Below are positions 43,649 to 52,517 of a DNA stretch of 64,000 bases, one piece after another. Numbering within the stretch: position 1 is the first letter of the stretch; the number at the start of each line of letters is the position of its first letter. Both the position numbers and the translations under genes were made by a program. The notes beneath the pieces were generated by a model. That model was given only the letters and a program-made list of their open reading frames with translations. It was not told the DNA's origin and ran no database searches. This DNA is from Dokdonella sp. (GTDB lineage Bacteria > Pseudomonadota > Gammaproteobacteria > Xanthomonadales > Rhodanobacteraceae). Location: the NCBI RefSeq assembly GCF_019634775.1, contig NZ_JAHCAS010000001.1, forward strand, positions 434,001 through 498,000. Reading direction: 5' to 3'.

Positions 43649-44569
43649 TCAGTAACGCGGAACCGACGGATCGACCTCGCGCGACCAGGCATCGATGCCG
43701 CCCTCGACGTTGTGCAGGGCGCGGAAGCCACGCTCGCGGAAATGCTCGGCGGCGCGCCGGCTCGAATTGCCATGGTGGCAGAGGAAGGCCAACGGCGTGT
43801 CCTTCGGCAGGGCGACCAGGCGATCGTGCGACTCCGCATCGAGCACCTCGGCACCGGCGAACGGGGCGCGCGCGCGATCCTCGGCCGGACGCACGTCGAT
43901 GACCGTGATCCGTCCTTCGCCGATCAACCGCTGCAGCGACTTCACGTCGAGCGCGTGCACCTTCGGCGGTGCGGCCGGCAGATCGATCGACAGCCCTTCG
44001 CCCTGCGCGGTCTCCACCCAGTCGATGCGCGCGCCGCGTGCGCGCTGCGCGCTGGCAGGATCGAACAGCACGTCGATGCCGCCGGCGTGCGCGCGGATCT
44101 CGTGGCCGGTCACCTCACGCAACTGGAACTGGGGCTGGTACCGCGCGTCGATGGCGAGGAACAAGCCCATGCCGTCGGCATCGGCGAGCGCGGTGCTGAT
44201 CTCCGCGGCGGCGCGCTCGCTGATCGTGATGTCGGGCGGCGTGCGATCCGGTTCGGGCAGGCCGAGCAGCTTGTGCAGCTCGCCGCTCGCGGCCATGCCC
44301 TGCACGATGTCGGCGCCACCGATCAGTTCGCCGTCGACATACAGCTGCGGGATGGTTGGCCAGTTGCCGTAGTCCTTGATGCCCTGGCGGATCGCCTCGT
44401 CGGCGAGCACATCGACGCTGAGGTAGTCGTCGAGCAGATCGTTGAGCACGCCCGCGGTCGCCGCCGAGAAGCCGCAGCTCGGCGCATGGCGCGTGCCCTT
44501 CATGAACAGGACGATGCGGTGCTCGGCCAGCAGGTTCTCGATGCGCTGGCGGACGGTGGACTCGGACAT
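43649..44569 (-). CDS. three-domain Grx4 / A-type-like / rhodanese fusion protein
   Basis: 306 residues. Domain 1 (about 1-105) is a monothiol glutaredoxin with the CGFS signature (VLFMKGTRHAPSCGFSAATA) and the NWPTIPQLYVDGELIGGAD loop. Domain 2 (about 110-200) resembles an A-type Fe-S carrier/HesB fold without its cysteines (ITISERAAAEISTALADADG, REVTGHEIRAHAGG). Domain 3 (about 210-306) is a rhodanese (ITVIDVRPAEDRARAPFAG) with active-site loop CHHGNSSRRA. Likely acts in Fe-S cluster trafficking and sulfur transfer in the cytosol. The ATG at 44569 starts the Grx domain. Related fusions occur in xanthomonads. Confidence 0.88.
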   Translation of the reverse strand: MSESTVRQRIENLLAEHRIVLFMKGTRHAPSCGFSAATAGVLNDLLDDYLSVDVLADEAIRQGIKDYGNWPTIPQLYVDGELIGGADIVQGMAASGELHKLLGLPEPDRTPPDITISERAAAEISTALADADGMGLFLAIDARYQPQFQLREVTGHEIRAHAGGIDVLFDPASAQRARGARIDWVETAQGEGLSIDLPAAPPKVHALDVKSLQRLIGEGRITVIDVRPAEDRARAPFAGAEVLDAESHDRLVALPKDTPLAFLCHHGNSSRRAAEHFRERGFRALHNVEGGIDAWSREVDPSVPRY

Positions 44570-44692
44570 GACGGTTCCTCGATGGTGACCGGCCATGATA
44601 GCGGGCGAAGACCCTTCCCGGTTTGGCCGGGGCGGCAGAATTGCGGGATACTTTGCCGCACTGGGTGACATTCAACGAACGGGGAAGGACCG

Positions 44693-46696
44693 ATGATCCG
44701 CAGACTGCCGCTTTGCATCACCCTCGCGCTGGCCTCGACCGCGCATGCGCAGCCACCGGCCGCTGGCGCCGAGGCGACGATCCCGCTGACTTACGTCGGC
44801 GCGAATGCGCGTGTCTCGCTCGGCATCAACGACGATGGCGACGTGCTCGGCGAGATCCTCGGCATCCTCGGCAAGACCGACGAATCGGCCTGGCTGGCTG
44901 AACTCTGGCTCGGCCAGGGCGGCGCTGGCGGGGTCAAGTTCGGCTACAACTGGCTGCGCGGCGAGCCCGAATCGGGCAGCGCGGCGGTGTGGAAAGTGTT
45001 CGTCGCCGGCGACCAGAACGCATTCAAGGACCGCAAGGCCACGCTCGGCCTTGGTCGCGAGCGCGACGACTTCTTCTGGAGCGCCTACGTGTCCCAGGCC
45101 GCCTCCGGCAAGCGCCTCGCCGGCAGCGTGCTCGACATCGACACCAACCAGCTGACCGGCTCGGATGCCAACGGCAACTGGACACAGACACAAACCATCG
45201 AGACCCTCACCCGCTTCTTCGAGCATCCGTACGAGCATGGTGTAGGTGTGCGCTTCGGCGGCTACTTCGACGATGCACTCCTGCGCGTGCGCGGCGGCCT
45301 CGACTACGAGGAGGGCAAATTCGACTCCGACCAGACCACGCTCTCGCTCGGCGTCGACAAGTATTTCCGCAACAGCCGTTTCAGCCTGAGCCTGCAGGGC
45401 GAAGCGTTGCGCAAGACCGGCGATTTCGTCACCGACAAGACCGACACGCGCGGCTGGCTGCTGCTGCGCTACGACCTCGGCAACAACTTCCGCGCACGCG
45501 AACCGTTCCGCATGGTCGAGGTGACGACGCCGGCATCGAGCGCCGCCGCCGCACCGGGCGAACCCCAGGTGGTGCGCAACGAGGTGCGCATGGACGGCGA
45601 CGCGTTCTTTGGTTTCGACAAGTCGACCCTGCGCCCCGACGCGATCGCCGCGCTCGACGAGCTGGTCGCCAAGCTCGAATCGGTGTCACGCGTGAGCCGC
45701 GTCAGCGTGGTCGGCCACACCGATTCGGTCGGCACCGTCGAGTACAACCAGCGCCTGTCGGAACGTCGCGCCGAGGCGGCCAAGGCCTATCTGGTCAGCC
45801 GCGGCATTCCAGCCGAACAGATCGACACGCGCGGCGAGGGTGAACTGAACCCCTCCTTCCCGAACGACACGCCGGAGAATCGCCAGAAGAACCGCCGCGT
45901 CGACGTCGAATTCCTCACCATCGAGGAAACCACGATCCCGGCGGCGGAACCCGAGCCGATCCCGGCCAAGGTCGAATGGGTGCGTGAACCGGTCAAGGCC
46001 AATCCGGCCTGGATCGAGCGCGCGCTGCGCAATCCGGCCGAGCACAAGCGTAGCGTCGACGTCTACGCGTTCCAGCGTTCGACCACCACCGAGACACTGG
46101 GCCCGCGCATCTACGCCAACCGCCCGCCGGTGGCTGCCAACGACACGGCCATAGTCGAGGTGAACTCGCCCGGCACACTCATCGCGGTGCTCGCCAACGA
46201 CAGCGATCCGGACGGCGATGCGCTGACCATCACCGCCGTGTCGACGCCTGCGCACGGCAGTGCGACGATCGGCGCCGGCGGCATCACCTACACGCCCGCT
46301 CCGGGCTACGCCGGTGCCGACAGCTTCACCTACACGATCAGCGACGGTCGCGGCGGCACCGCCACGGCGACCGTTTCGATCACGGTCGGAGCCGCCAACC
46401 GTCCGCCGATCGCGGTCAACGACAATGCCGCGGCGCTCAAGGGCTATGACACCTACATCGACGTGCTCGGCAACGACAGTGATCCCGATGGCGACAACCT
46501 GACGATCACCGCGGTCGAGCACACCGGCCCCGGCAATGCCGTGATCACGATCGAAACCGGCAACATGATCCACTACCAGTCGATCCCCGGTTTCGCCGGC
46601 ATCGATCACTTCACCTATACGGTCAGCGATGGTCGCGGGGGTACGGCCACGGCAACGGTGACCGTGCTGGTCTGGGAGCTGCCGATCGATCATTGA
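44693..46696 (+). CDS. OmpA-family outer-membrane protein with cadherin-like C-terminal repeats
   Basis: 667 residues. After the signal peptide (LCITLALASTAHA) come about 250 residues of outer-membrane beta-barrel character (GVGVRFGGYFDDALLRVRGG), then an OmpA peptidoglycan-binding domain at about 305-410 with FGFDKSTLRPDAIAALDELV and VVGHTDSVGTVEYNQRLSER. Two cadherin/Big-like repeats follow (NRPPVAANDTA ... VLANDSDPDGDALTIT; NRPPIAVNDNA ... VLGNDSDPDGDNLTIT), each ending in FTYTISDGRGG or FTYTVSDGRGG. OmpA domains are normally C-terminal; extra Ca-binding repeats behind it are unusual. The ribosome site GGGGAAGGA precedes ATG 44693. Confidence 0.85.
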   Translation: MIRRLPLCITLALASTAHAQPPAAGAEATIPLTYVGANARVSLGINDDGDVLGEILGILGKTDESAWLAELWLGQGGAGGVKFGYNWLRGEPESGSAAVWKVFVAGDQNAFKDRKATLGLGRERDDFFWSAYVSQAASGKRLAGSVLDIDTNQLTGSDANGNWTQTQTIETLTRFFEHPYEHGVGVRFGGYFDDALLRVRGGLDYEEGKFDSDQTTLSLGVDKYFRNSRFSLSLQGEALRKTGDFVTDKTDTRGWLLLRYDLGNNFRAREPFRMVEVTTPASSAAAAPGEPQVVRNEVRMDGDAFFGFDKSTLRPDAIAALDELVAKLESVSRVSRVSVVGHTDSVGTVEYNQRLSERRAEAAKAYLVSRGIPAEQIDTRGEGELNPSFPNDTPENRQKNRRVDVEFLTIEETTIPAAEPEPIPAKVEWVREPVKANPAWIERALRNPAEHKRSVDVYAFQRSTTTETLGPRIYANRPPVAANDTAIVEVNSPGTLIAVLANDSDPDGDALTITAVSTPAHGSATIGAGGITYTPAPGYAGADSFTYTISDGRGGTATATVSITVGAANRPPIAVNDNAAALKGYDTYIDVLGNDSDPDGDNLTITAVEHTGPGNAVITIETGNMIHYQSIPGFAGIDHFTYTVSDGRGGTATATVTVLVWELPIDH

Positions 46697-46707
46697 TGGC
46701 CGATGCC

Positions 46708-46732
46708 TGCTCCGGCCTGTCCGGCCGGAGCA
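46708..46732 (+). terminator. hairpin after the OmpA-family gene
   Basis: TGCTCCGGCC and GGCCGGAGCA pair perfectly around a 5-base loop, 12 bp after the stop codon; no T run follows. Confidence 0.6.
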
Positions 46733-46738
46733 CAGCCT

Positions 46739-46817
46739 GTAGGAGACGGCTTCAGCCGTGCAGCCTTTCTTTACGGCGTGCTGCAGCCAGAGCATCACCG
46801 CTGAAGCCGTTTCCTAC
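46739..46817. repeat. REP-A inverted pair
   Basis: GTAGGAGACGGCTTCAGCCG (left) and CCGCTGAAGCCGTTTCCTAC (right) flank a short loop, between the convergent OmpA and SGNH hydrolase genes. Confidence 0.8.
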
Positions 46818-46861
46818 AGGCATTCTTCTCCGGGCATGCGAAGAAGCGGATTCGTCGGATA

Positions 46862-47467
46862 TCAGGTGCCCCAGGCCCTGCGCGCGATCGGCGCGATCGC
46901 CTCGACCCACAGCGTGTATTGCGCGGCCGACGGATGCAGGCCATCGGCGGCGAGCAGGTCGCGGCCCGCGCCGCGCGAGATCGCCGTCACGTCAACCCAG
47001 TGCGCAGCGCGCGTGATGGTGATCCCGCGCGCAATGGCGTTGAAGCGGTCGATGTCCGCGGCGACCTTCGCCGCATCCGCGGCATGCGCCGCCGCGAAAG
47101 GCGTGACGCCCCAGTCGGGGATCGAGACGACGACCACGCGCGCGGCATCTCCATCCGCAAGCTCGATCGCACGATCGAGCAGGATGCTGAACTCGTCGCG
47201 ATAGTTGTCGACGTCACGGCCACGGTACTGGTTGTTGACGCCGATCAGCAAACTGACCAGCGCGCGGCCGGCAGCCGGTCGCGCCGCTTCGATCGCCGCG
47301 GCGAGTTCGTCGGTGCTCCAGCCGGTCGTTGCGATGACTTCCGGCGTGCCGATCACCAGCCCCTCCGCGGCGAAGCGCGTGGCCAGCTGCAACGGCCACG
47401 CTTCTGCAACCTCGACGCCTTCGCCGATCGTGTAGGAATCGCCGAGGGCGAGGAAGGCCGCGACCAT
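46862..47467 (-). CDS. SGNH/GDSL-family hydrolase
   Basis: 201 residues. Block I FLALGDSYTIGEGVEVAEAW holds the catalytic Ser; block II TTGWSTDEL; block III LLIGVNNQYRG with the Asn; block V ADGLHPSAAQYTLW with Asp and His. These give all four SGNH residues. No signal peptide, so probably cytosolic; the substrate (acyl ester) is unknown. It begins 5 bp after alaA ends, on the same strand, so the two are co-transcribed. Confidence 0.9.
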   Translation of the reverse strand: MVAAFLALGDSYTIGEGVEVAEAWPLQLATRFAAEGLVIGTPEVIATTGWSTDELAAAIEAARPAAGRALVSLLIGVNNQYRGRDVDNYRDEFSILLDRAIELADGDAARVVVVSIPDWGVTPFAAAHAADAAKVAADIDRFNAIARGITITRAAHWVDVTAISRGAGRDLLAADGLHPSAAQYTLWVEAIAPIARRAWGT

Positions 47468-47472
47468 GCCGG

Positions 47473-48720
47473 TCAGGCGACGTTGCGCGACGGCCGCGCG
47501 TTTTCGGCGAGGCGTTCGAGCGCACGTTCGATGCGCGCGAACACGTCGGCGACAACTTCGGCCTGCGGCAACAGGGTGATGCGGAAACGGTTGCGGTAGT
47601 TCACGTTGAAGCTGGAACCGGGCACGACCAGCACGTCTTCGGTCTCGAGCAGATGCAAGGCGAAGGCCTCGTCATCGAGCTGCGGCAGCAGGTTCGGCGC
47701 AACGCCGGGGAAGGCATACAGCGCGCCGGTCGGCGCGACCACGTCGAGAAAGGCGCTACGCGCGACCGCATCGAGCACGGCGCGGCGCGATTCGTACAGG
47801 CGCCCGCCTGGCGCGGTCAGTTCCGCGATCGTGTCCGGCCCTTCGAGCGCCGGGCCAACCGCCCACTGGCCCGGCACGTTGCCGCACAGGCGCAGCGCGG
47901 CGAGCAGGTCGAATGCACGCAGCATGTCGTGCACGCGCGCCTCGCTGCCGGACACGGTGAACCAGCCGACACGATAGCCGCAGGCGCGATGCACCTTGCT
48001 CAGTCCGCCGAAGCTGATGCACGGCAACTCGCCCGCCAATGGCGCGAGTGGCTGGAAGCAGGCATCGTCGTAGAGGATGCCGTCGTAGATCTCGTCGGAA
48101 AGCAGCACGAGGCGATGGCGCTCGGCGACCGCAACGATCGCCTCGAGCAGGGCGCGCGGGTAGTTGGCGCCAGTCGGATTGTTCGGATTGATCAGCACGA
48201 TCGCGCGTGTGCGCGGCGTGACCAGGGCGGCGATCTCGTCGGCATCGGGAAGATGATCGCGGTCGGCAGGGCACGGATAGTGGACGGCGTGGCCACCATT
48301 GAGGATCGTCGCTGCGGTCCACAGCGGATAGTCGGGTGCAGGCACGAGCACTTCGTCGCCTGGTTCGAGCAGCGCACGCAGGGTGAGGTCGATCAACTCG
48401 CTGACGCCGTTGCCGATGAAGACACGATCCGGCGTCGCCGTGGACGAACCGCGCGCAAGCTGCTGACGGGCGACTGCCTCGCGCGCCACCAGCAGGCCCT
48501 GCTGCTGGCAATAGGCCTCGCTCTTCGGCAGCGCGCGCGTCACCGCTTCGCGGATGTGCGCCGGCGCCTCGAAACCGAAGGCGCCAGGATTGCCGATGTT
48601 GAGGCGGACGATCTGCCTGCCCTCGGCCTCGAGCTCGCGGGCGCGATGGCTCAGCGTTCCGCGGATTTCATAGCGGACTTCGGCGAGACGGGAACTGGTA
48701 GGTACGGTTTGCTGCGGCAT
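47473..48720 (-). CDS. alaA: alanine-synthesising aminotransferase AlaA-like
   Basis: PLP class I aminotransferase making alanine from pyruvate and glutamate. 415 residues. Close match in wording to AlaA: RLAEVRYEIRGTLSHRAREL, VRLNIGNPGAFGFEAPAHIR, EVLVPAPDYPLWTAA, LINPNNPTGANYPRALLEAI, SDEIYDGILYDDA, and PLP Lys in FGGLSKVHRACGYRVGWF. The ATG at 48720 (MPQQTVPTSS) starts the protein; the frame is open further upstream into the REP-B pair, which is not coding. Followed by the SGNH hydrolase gene in the same transcript. Confidence 0.92.
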   Translation of the reverse strand: MPQQTVPTSSRLAEVRYEIRGTLSHRARELEAEGRQIVRLNIGNPGAFGFEAPAHIREAVTRALPKSEAYCQQQGLLVAREAVARQQLARGSSTATPDRVFIGNGVSELIDLTLRALLEPGDEVLVPAPDYPLWTAATILNGGHAVHYPCPADRDHLPDADEIAALVTPRTRAIVLINPNNPTGANYPRALLEAIVAVAERHRLVLLSDEIYDGILYDDACFQPLAPLAGELPCISFGGLSKVHRACGYRVGWFTVSGSEARVHDMLRAFDLLAALRLCGNVPGQWAVGPALEGPDTIAELTAPGGRLYESRRAVLDAVARSAFLDVVAPTGALYAFPGVAPNLLPQLDDEAFALHLLETEDVLVVPGSSFNVNYRNRFRITLLPQAEVVADVFARIERALERLAENARPSRNVA

Positions 48721-48799
48721 GGCATCGGTATTGGGGCGGCGGAATCGCGGCATCCTAGCATCTGGTGCTGCGCTGCAAGGCAGGCCACCACACAATGCC

Positions 48800-48882
48800 C
48801 CTGCAAGAGCCCCTTCAGGGGCGATGCTCCTTTCGCACAACCTCCGAAGCAGGGGCATCGCCCGTAAACGGGCTCCTGCGGA
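48800..48882. repeat. REP-B inverted pair upstream of alaA
   Basis: The left arm GCAAGAGCCCCTTCAGGGGC (+GATGC) and the right arm GCATCGCCCGTAAACGGGCT (+CCTGCGG) share the REP-B layout, separated by about 25 bp. The stem core differs between arms. Confidence 0.75.
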
Positions 48883-49033
48883 AGGGCAGCTCGCGGGCGC
48901 CGACCACGCTTTTGACCAAATCCCCGCCCCACCCGGTGCAACCCGCGCCTGCTCCAACGCATCCGAGTAGTTCCGAAGTCATTCCCACCTCCGGCAGGCG
49001 CGCCCGAGTTCGCTGCCGCCGAGAATGGGGCCA

Positions 49034-49061
49034 TTGACACGATCAGTTATGGTGTTGTAGT
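49034..49061 (+). promoter_or_regulatory. promoter of the efflux adaptor gene
   Basis: TTGACA (49034-49039) is a perfect -35, followed after 16 bp by TGTAGT (49056-49061), a four-of-six -10. The -10 region lies inside the operator palindrome, which fits repression. Confidence 0.5.
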
Positions 49062-49073
49062 TTAGTACAACAC
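49052..49073. promoter_or_regulatory. TetR-type operator palindrome
   Basis: GTGTTGTA, a 6-bp spacer and TACAACAC form a perfect 22-bp palindrome, 18 bp before the start codon and over the -10 element. Layout as for TetR-family repressors of efflux genes. No regulator gene lies beside it in this window. Confidence 0.72.
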
Positions 49074-49091
49074 TAATCAAGGTGCCTGATC

Positions 49092-50195
49092 ATGAACGCC
49101 CGCCCGCCCCTCCTCTGCACCCTCGCCGCCGGTCTGGCCACCGTGCTCGCGGGCTGTTCGACCGGCACGGCCTCGCCCAGTGCGGACAAGGAAAAGCCGG
49201 CCGGGCAACCAGTCGAGGTGGCCCGCGTCGAACGTGGTGAACTGACCGCCCACTACGCCGCCACCGCCACGCTCGAAGCCGAGCGCGAGGCCACGCTCGT
49301 CGCCGAAGTGCCGGGCACTGTGCTCGAGATCGTGGTCGAGGAAGGCCAGCGCGTGCGCAAGGGCCAGTTGCTCGCCCGCCTCGACGCCGACCGCAGCCGC
49401 TTGCAGTTACGTGAGGCCGAGGCCGACCTGCAGCGCCGCCGCAACGATGTTGAGCGCGGCGAGCAGCTGCTCGCGCGCAAGCTGATCCCGGCAACCCAGC
49501 ACGACCAGGCTGTCTCCGACTACGCCATGCGCCGCGCCGACGTCGGCCTCGCCCGCGTCAATGTCGGCAAGGCCGAGATCCGCGCGCCGTTCGACGGCAC
49601 CGTCACGCGGCGCTGGGTCAAGCGCGGCCAACTGCTCGCCCACAACGCGCCGGTGTTCGACGTCGCCGATTTCACCGACCTGCGCGCCGACCTGCGCGTG
49701 CCCGAACGCGATGCCAGCGCACTCGCCGCCAACCAGCCGGTGCGCTTCACTGCCGATGCGCTTGGCACGCGCGAGTTCGCTGCGCGGATCGAACGCGTGG
49801 CGCCGGTGGTCGACCGCAGCAGCGGAACGGTGGGCGTCACCGTGCGCATCGACAATCGCGATCTCGCCCTGCGTCCGGGCCAGTTCGCCCGCATGGACAT
49901 CGCCTTCCGCCACTTCGACGACACCGTGCTGATGCCCAAGGCGGCCGTACTCGGCAGCCGCAACGCCGCCGTCGCCTATGTCATCCGGGACGGCAAGGCC
50001 GTGCGTACGCCGATCCGCCTCGGCTACGAGAACGGTGCCCGTGTACAGGTACTCGAAGGTGTCGAGGCGGGCAGCGAGGTCGTCGTTTCCGGCCATGCCG
50101 CGCTCAGCGACGGCACCGCCGTGCACGTGCTGCCGGCCATCGACACCACAGCCGCCGTGCGCAACCTCGCTGCGTTGGGCGGCAAGCGCAGCTGA
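49092..50195 (+). CDS. RND-type efflux membrane-fusion protein (orphan)
   Basis: 367-residue lipoprotein (TVLAGCSTGT lipobox) of the RND/HlyD adaptor family. Beta-barrel and lipoyl halves (ATLEAEREATLVAEVPGTVL, EEGQRVRKGQLLARLDADRS), a helical hairpin (ADLQRRRNDVERGEQLLARK), lipoyl half two (IRAPFDGTVTRRWVKRGQLL) and a membrane-proximal domain. Adaptors of this type are normally encoded just before their RND pump; here rsgA follows instead, so the pump is elsewhere or lost. Its promoter carries a TetR-type operator. Confidence 0.87.
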   Translation: MNARPPLLCTLAAGLATVLAGCSTGTASPSADKEKPAGQPVEVARVERGELTAHYAATATLEAEREATLVAEVPGTVLEIVVEEGQRVRKGQLLARLDADRSRLQLREAEADLQRRRNDVERGEQLLARKLIPATQHDQAVSDYAMRRADVGLARVNVGKAEIRAPFDGTVTRRWVKRGQLLAHNAPVFDVADFTDLRADLRVPERDASALAANQPVRFTADALGTREFAARIERVAPVVDRSSGTVGVTVRIDNRDLALRPGQFARMDIAFRHFDDTVLMPKAAVLGSRNAAVAYVIRDGKAVRTPIRLGYENGARVQVLEGVEAGSEVVVSGHAALSDGTAVHVLPAIDTTAAVRNLAALGGKRS

Positions 50196-50236
50196 GCCCG
50201 CGCCGCGGCCACGGCATCGTCGCTACAATTGCGCCG

Positions 50237-51310
50237 ATGCCGAACCCACCCGCGACCCTCGACGCCCTCGCCCGCATCGGCTGGCAGGGTACGCTGCCGG
50301 CGGAGGAAGACGGCACACGCATCGCCCGCGTCATCGCCCAACACCGTGCCGGCTACGAACTGCACGACGGCACGACCGCCTTCAACGCGCAGCCAGCGCC
50401 GCGTTTTCTCAAACCCGACGTCGGTCCCGAGGCTCGCCCGGCGGTCGGCGACTTCGTGCGCGTGACGCCCGCAAAACCACCGCTGATCGAAGCCATCCTG
50501 CCGCGGCGCAGCCTGCTCGAACGCGCCGCCGCCGGCGAACGCCACCGCCGTCAGCTCATCGCCGCCAACATCGACACCGTGATGATCGTCTGCGGCCTCG
50601 ACGGCGACTTCAATCCAGCACGCATCGAACGTTACCTGTTGCTGGTCGAAGGCAGTGGTGCGCGCGCCTGCGTGGTGCTGACCAAAGCCGACCTGGCCGG
50701 CGATCACACCGAGCCAATGGCGATCGTGCGCGAGCGTGTGCCGGCGACGGTCGACGTCATCGCCGTCAACGCGAAATCCACCGCCAGCGTCGCCCCGCTG
50801 CTCGCCCTGCTCGGCCCCGGCACATCGAGCGTGCTGGTGGGCTCGTCCGGTGCCGGCAAGTCGACCCTGACCAACACCCTGCTCGGCGAGACCCGCCAGG
50901 CCACCCAATCGGTCCGCGCAAACGACAGCCGCGGCCGCCACACCACGACCTCGCGCGCGCTGATCCTGCTGCCGAGCGGCGGCTGCCTGATCGACACACC
51001 CGGCATGCGCGAGATCAAGCTGACCGGCGAGGAAACCCTCGACGGTGCACAGTTTGCCGACATCGACGCGCTCGCCGCGGAGTGCCGTTTCGGCGACTGC
51101 GCCCACCACGGTGAACCCGGATGCGCCGTGCGCGCAGCACTCGATGACGGTCGCCTCTGCACCGAGCGCTGGCACAACTACCTCAAGCTGCGCGACGAAC
51201 TCGCCGCCGCCGCCGAAAGCCTCGAAGCCCAACTGCGCCGCAAGAGCGAATCGCGCGTGCTGACCAAAGCCCTCAACAAGCGCCTCGCGGAAAAATACGG
51301 GCGCCAGTGA
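50237..51310 (+). CDS. rsgA: ribosome small-subunit biogenesis GTPase RsgA
   Basis: Circularly permuted GTPase maturing the 30S subunit. 357 residues. N-terminal OB-fold, then G motifs in permuted order: G4 VLTKADLAGD, G5 VNAKS, G1 SVLVGSSGAGKSTLTNTLLG, G2 RHTTTSRALILL and G3 GCLIDTPGMREIKL. A C-terminal zinc site is seen in CRFGDCAHHGEPGC. It begins 41 bp after the efflux adaptor stop. C-terminal KSESRVLTKALNKRLAEKYG is a basic tail. Confidence 0.95.
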   Translation: MPNPPATLDALARIGWQGTLPAEEDGTRIARVIAQHRAGYELHDGTTAFNAQPAPRFLKPDVGPEARPAVGDFVRVTPAKPPLIEAILPRRSLLERAAAGERHRRQLIAANIDTVMIVCGLDGDFNPARIERYLLLVEGSGARACVVLTKADLAGDHTEPMAIVRERVPATVDVIAVNAKSTASVAPLLALLGPGTSSVLVGSSGAGKSTLTNTLLGETRQATQSVRANDSRGRHTTTSRALILLPSGGCLIDTPGMREIKLTGEETLDGAQFADIDALAAECRFGDCAHHGEPGCAVRAALDDGRLCTERWHNYLKLRDELAAAAESLEAQLRRKSESRVLTKALNKRLAEKYGRQ

Positions 51311-51468
51311 GAACCACTTCGCGCCAACCCGCGCCACATCATCAACCGCAACCACGCCGGAGCGGATGTCATCCGGCGATGCTGTCGACGACCCTGTGGC
51401 ATCGACGTGACGGATGCAGATCAGGGCATCCCAAGACATGAACGGCGCCCGCAGACCCCGATACCGAT

Positions 51469-51870
51469 ATGACCAGACTGATTGCCCTGCTTCTGCTGAC
51501 TGCCGCCATGCTTTCGTTCGGCTCGCTGGTTTCCGGTGCCGGCTATCTTGAGTTGCTCTTGCCCGGCGGCCTCCCCGTCGGCAACGCGCTGGCGGCGACC
51601 GGGCTCTGCGCACTCGCCGCCGCTGCCCTCCAGCTCAGCACGCCCGGCTCGACCTGCCGCCGCGTCGCGCAAGGTGCCGTGCTGGCCGCGATTCTTTGGC
51701 TTCCGGTTTCCGTGGCGCTCGCCGGCAATCTTGCGCTCAACTTCTCCGCAAACCGCGGTTCGGCGTGGCTGGTACTCAGCCTGCTCACTGCCGTAGTCGT
51801 GCTCGGCTCGCTGGCATGGTCTGTCATCACAGCGCTGGGAGCTATGCTCAAGCGGTCGGGTGCAGCCTGA
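51469..51870 (+). CDS. small four-TM membrane protein
   Basis: 133 residues, almost all hydrophobic: TM-like segments IALLLLTAAMLSFGSLVSGA, LPVGNALAATGLCALAAAAL, AVLAAILWLPVSVALAGNLA and WLVLSLLTAVVVLGSLAWSV. No motif or family recognised. A single plus-strand gene; a 300-bp gap follows it. Confidence 0.55.
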   Translation: MTRLIALLLLTAAMLSFGSLVSGAGYLELLLPGGLPVGNALAATGLCALAAAALQLSTPGSTCRRVAQGAVLAAILWLPVSVALAGNLALNFSANRGSAWLVLSLLTAVVVLGSLAWSVITALGAMLKRSGAA

Positions 51871-52175
51871 CCATCCTCAGGAGCCTTTCCAGCCTTCCCG
51901 ATCGCGTGAAGCCTTTGCTGCCGGCAGTCGCTCTGATCGGGAAGGCAGCTCCTGGATTCACATCGCCGAAGGCTCCTCGGGTTCGGCTGGATCCGACCCT
52001 GAGCGAGGTGTCCGACCGTGCGCTCGACATGGGCGTGGAACGGCGGGCCGTGGCGCGGCATGGACCCGGTTTCCGGACTCGGACGACCGACGGGGCGTTG
52101 TGGCGGCCACGGTGTCGATGTCCGACAATCGCCGGGACGCCGCTTCGCGGCGCGGAGCAGACGCGCGACCAGGCC
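51871..52175. other. 305-bp gap with an extended inverted repeat
   Basis: Holds the inverted repeat at 51879-51953 and otherwise no recognisable gene. Frames across it are open on both strands but show no domain and no ribosome site. Confidence 0.45.
51879..51953. repeat. two-step inverted repeat
   Basis: AGGAGC...GCCTTCCCGATC at 51879-51903 is answered by GATCGGGAAGGC...GCTCCT at 51935-51953, both steps exact, with a loop of about 31 bp. Its GGAGC/GCTCC ends recall the REP-B type. Confidence 0.65.
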
Positions 52176-52406
52176 ATGAACGATCACGCGCACGAGCCGC
52201 ATGTGGCAAATCGTGCCTATCGGGTGAGCGGAGCCATTCTTGGCGTGCTGCTCGTCGCCTCCGGCATCTACGTTCTGTGGACCGATGCCGTCGACCTGCT
52301 CGCGCTGGGCGGCGTAGCGCTGCTGATTGCATTCGGCGGCAACCTTCTGTTTTCGGCCTGGCGCGGACGCGCATCCTGGCTCGGCAAGCTCGGCCCGTTG
52401 CCCTAG
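52176..52406 (+). CDS. small two-TM membrane protein
   Basis: 76 residues. A short polar N-terminus with several His (MNDHAHEPH) is followed by two TM helices (SGAILGVLLVASGIYVLWTD, LLALGGVALLIAFGGNLLFS) and a short basic end. The ATG at 52176 is the first in the frame that gives a sensible membrane protein. It is 111 bp before the DUF1704 gene. Function unknown. Confidence 0.6.
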   Translation: MNDHAHEPHVANRAYRVSGAILGVLLVASGIYVLWTDAVDLLALGGVALLIAFGGNLLFSAWRGRASWLGKLGPLP

Positions 52407-52517
52407 CCCGTGGGTGAAGGCGCGACGGGGAGAGGATGGCGTCGGCTTTCGTGCGCGCAGTCACCACGCCGGGCAGGCGCTTGCAAGCACCCACTCTTCG
52501 CCTATGCTCGGCGCCGC

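Larger units (their letters stand above)
48721..49091. other. 371-bp divergent region between alaA and the efflux adaptor gene
   Basis: Contains a REP-B pair (48800-48882) and, close to the plus-strand gene, a TTGACA promoter overlapped by an operator palindrome (49034-49073). No gene is visible. Confidence 0.6.
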
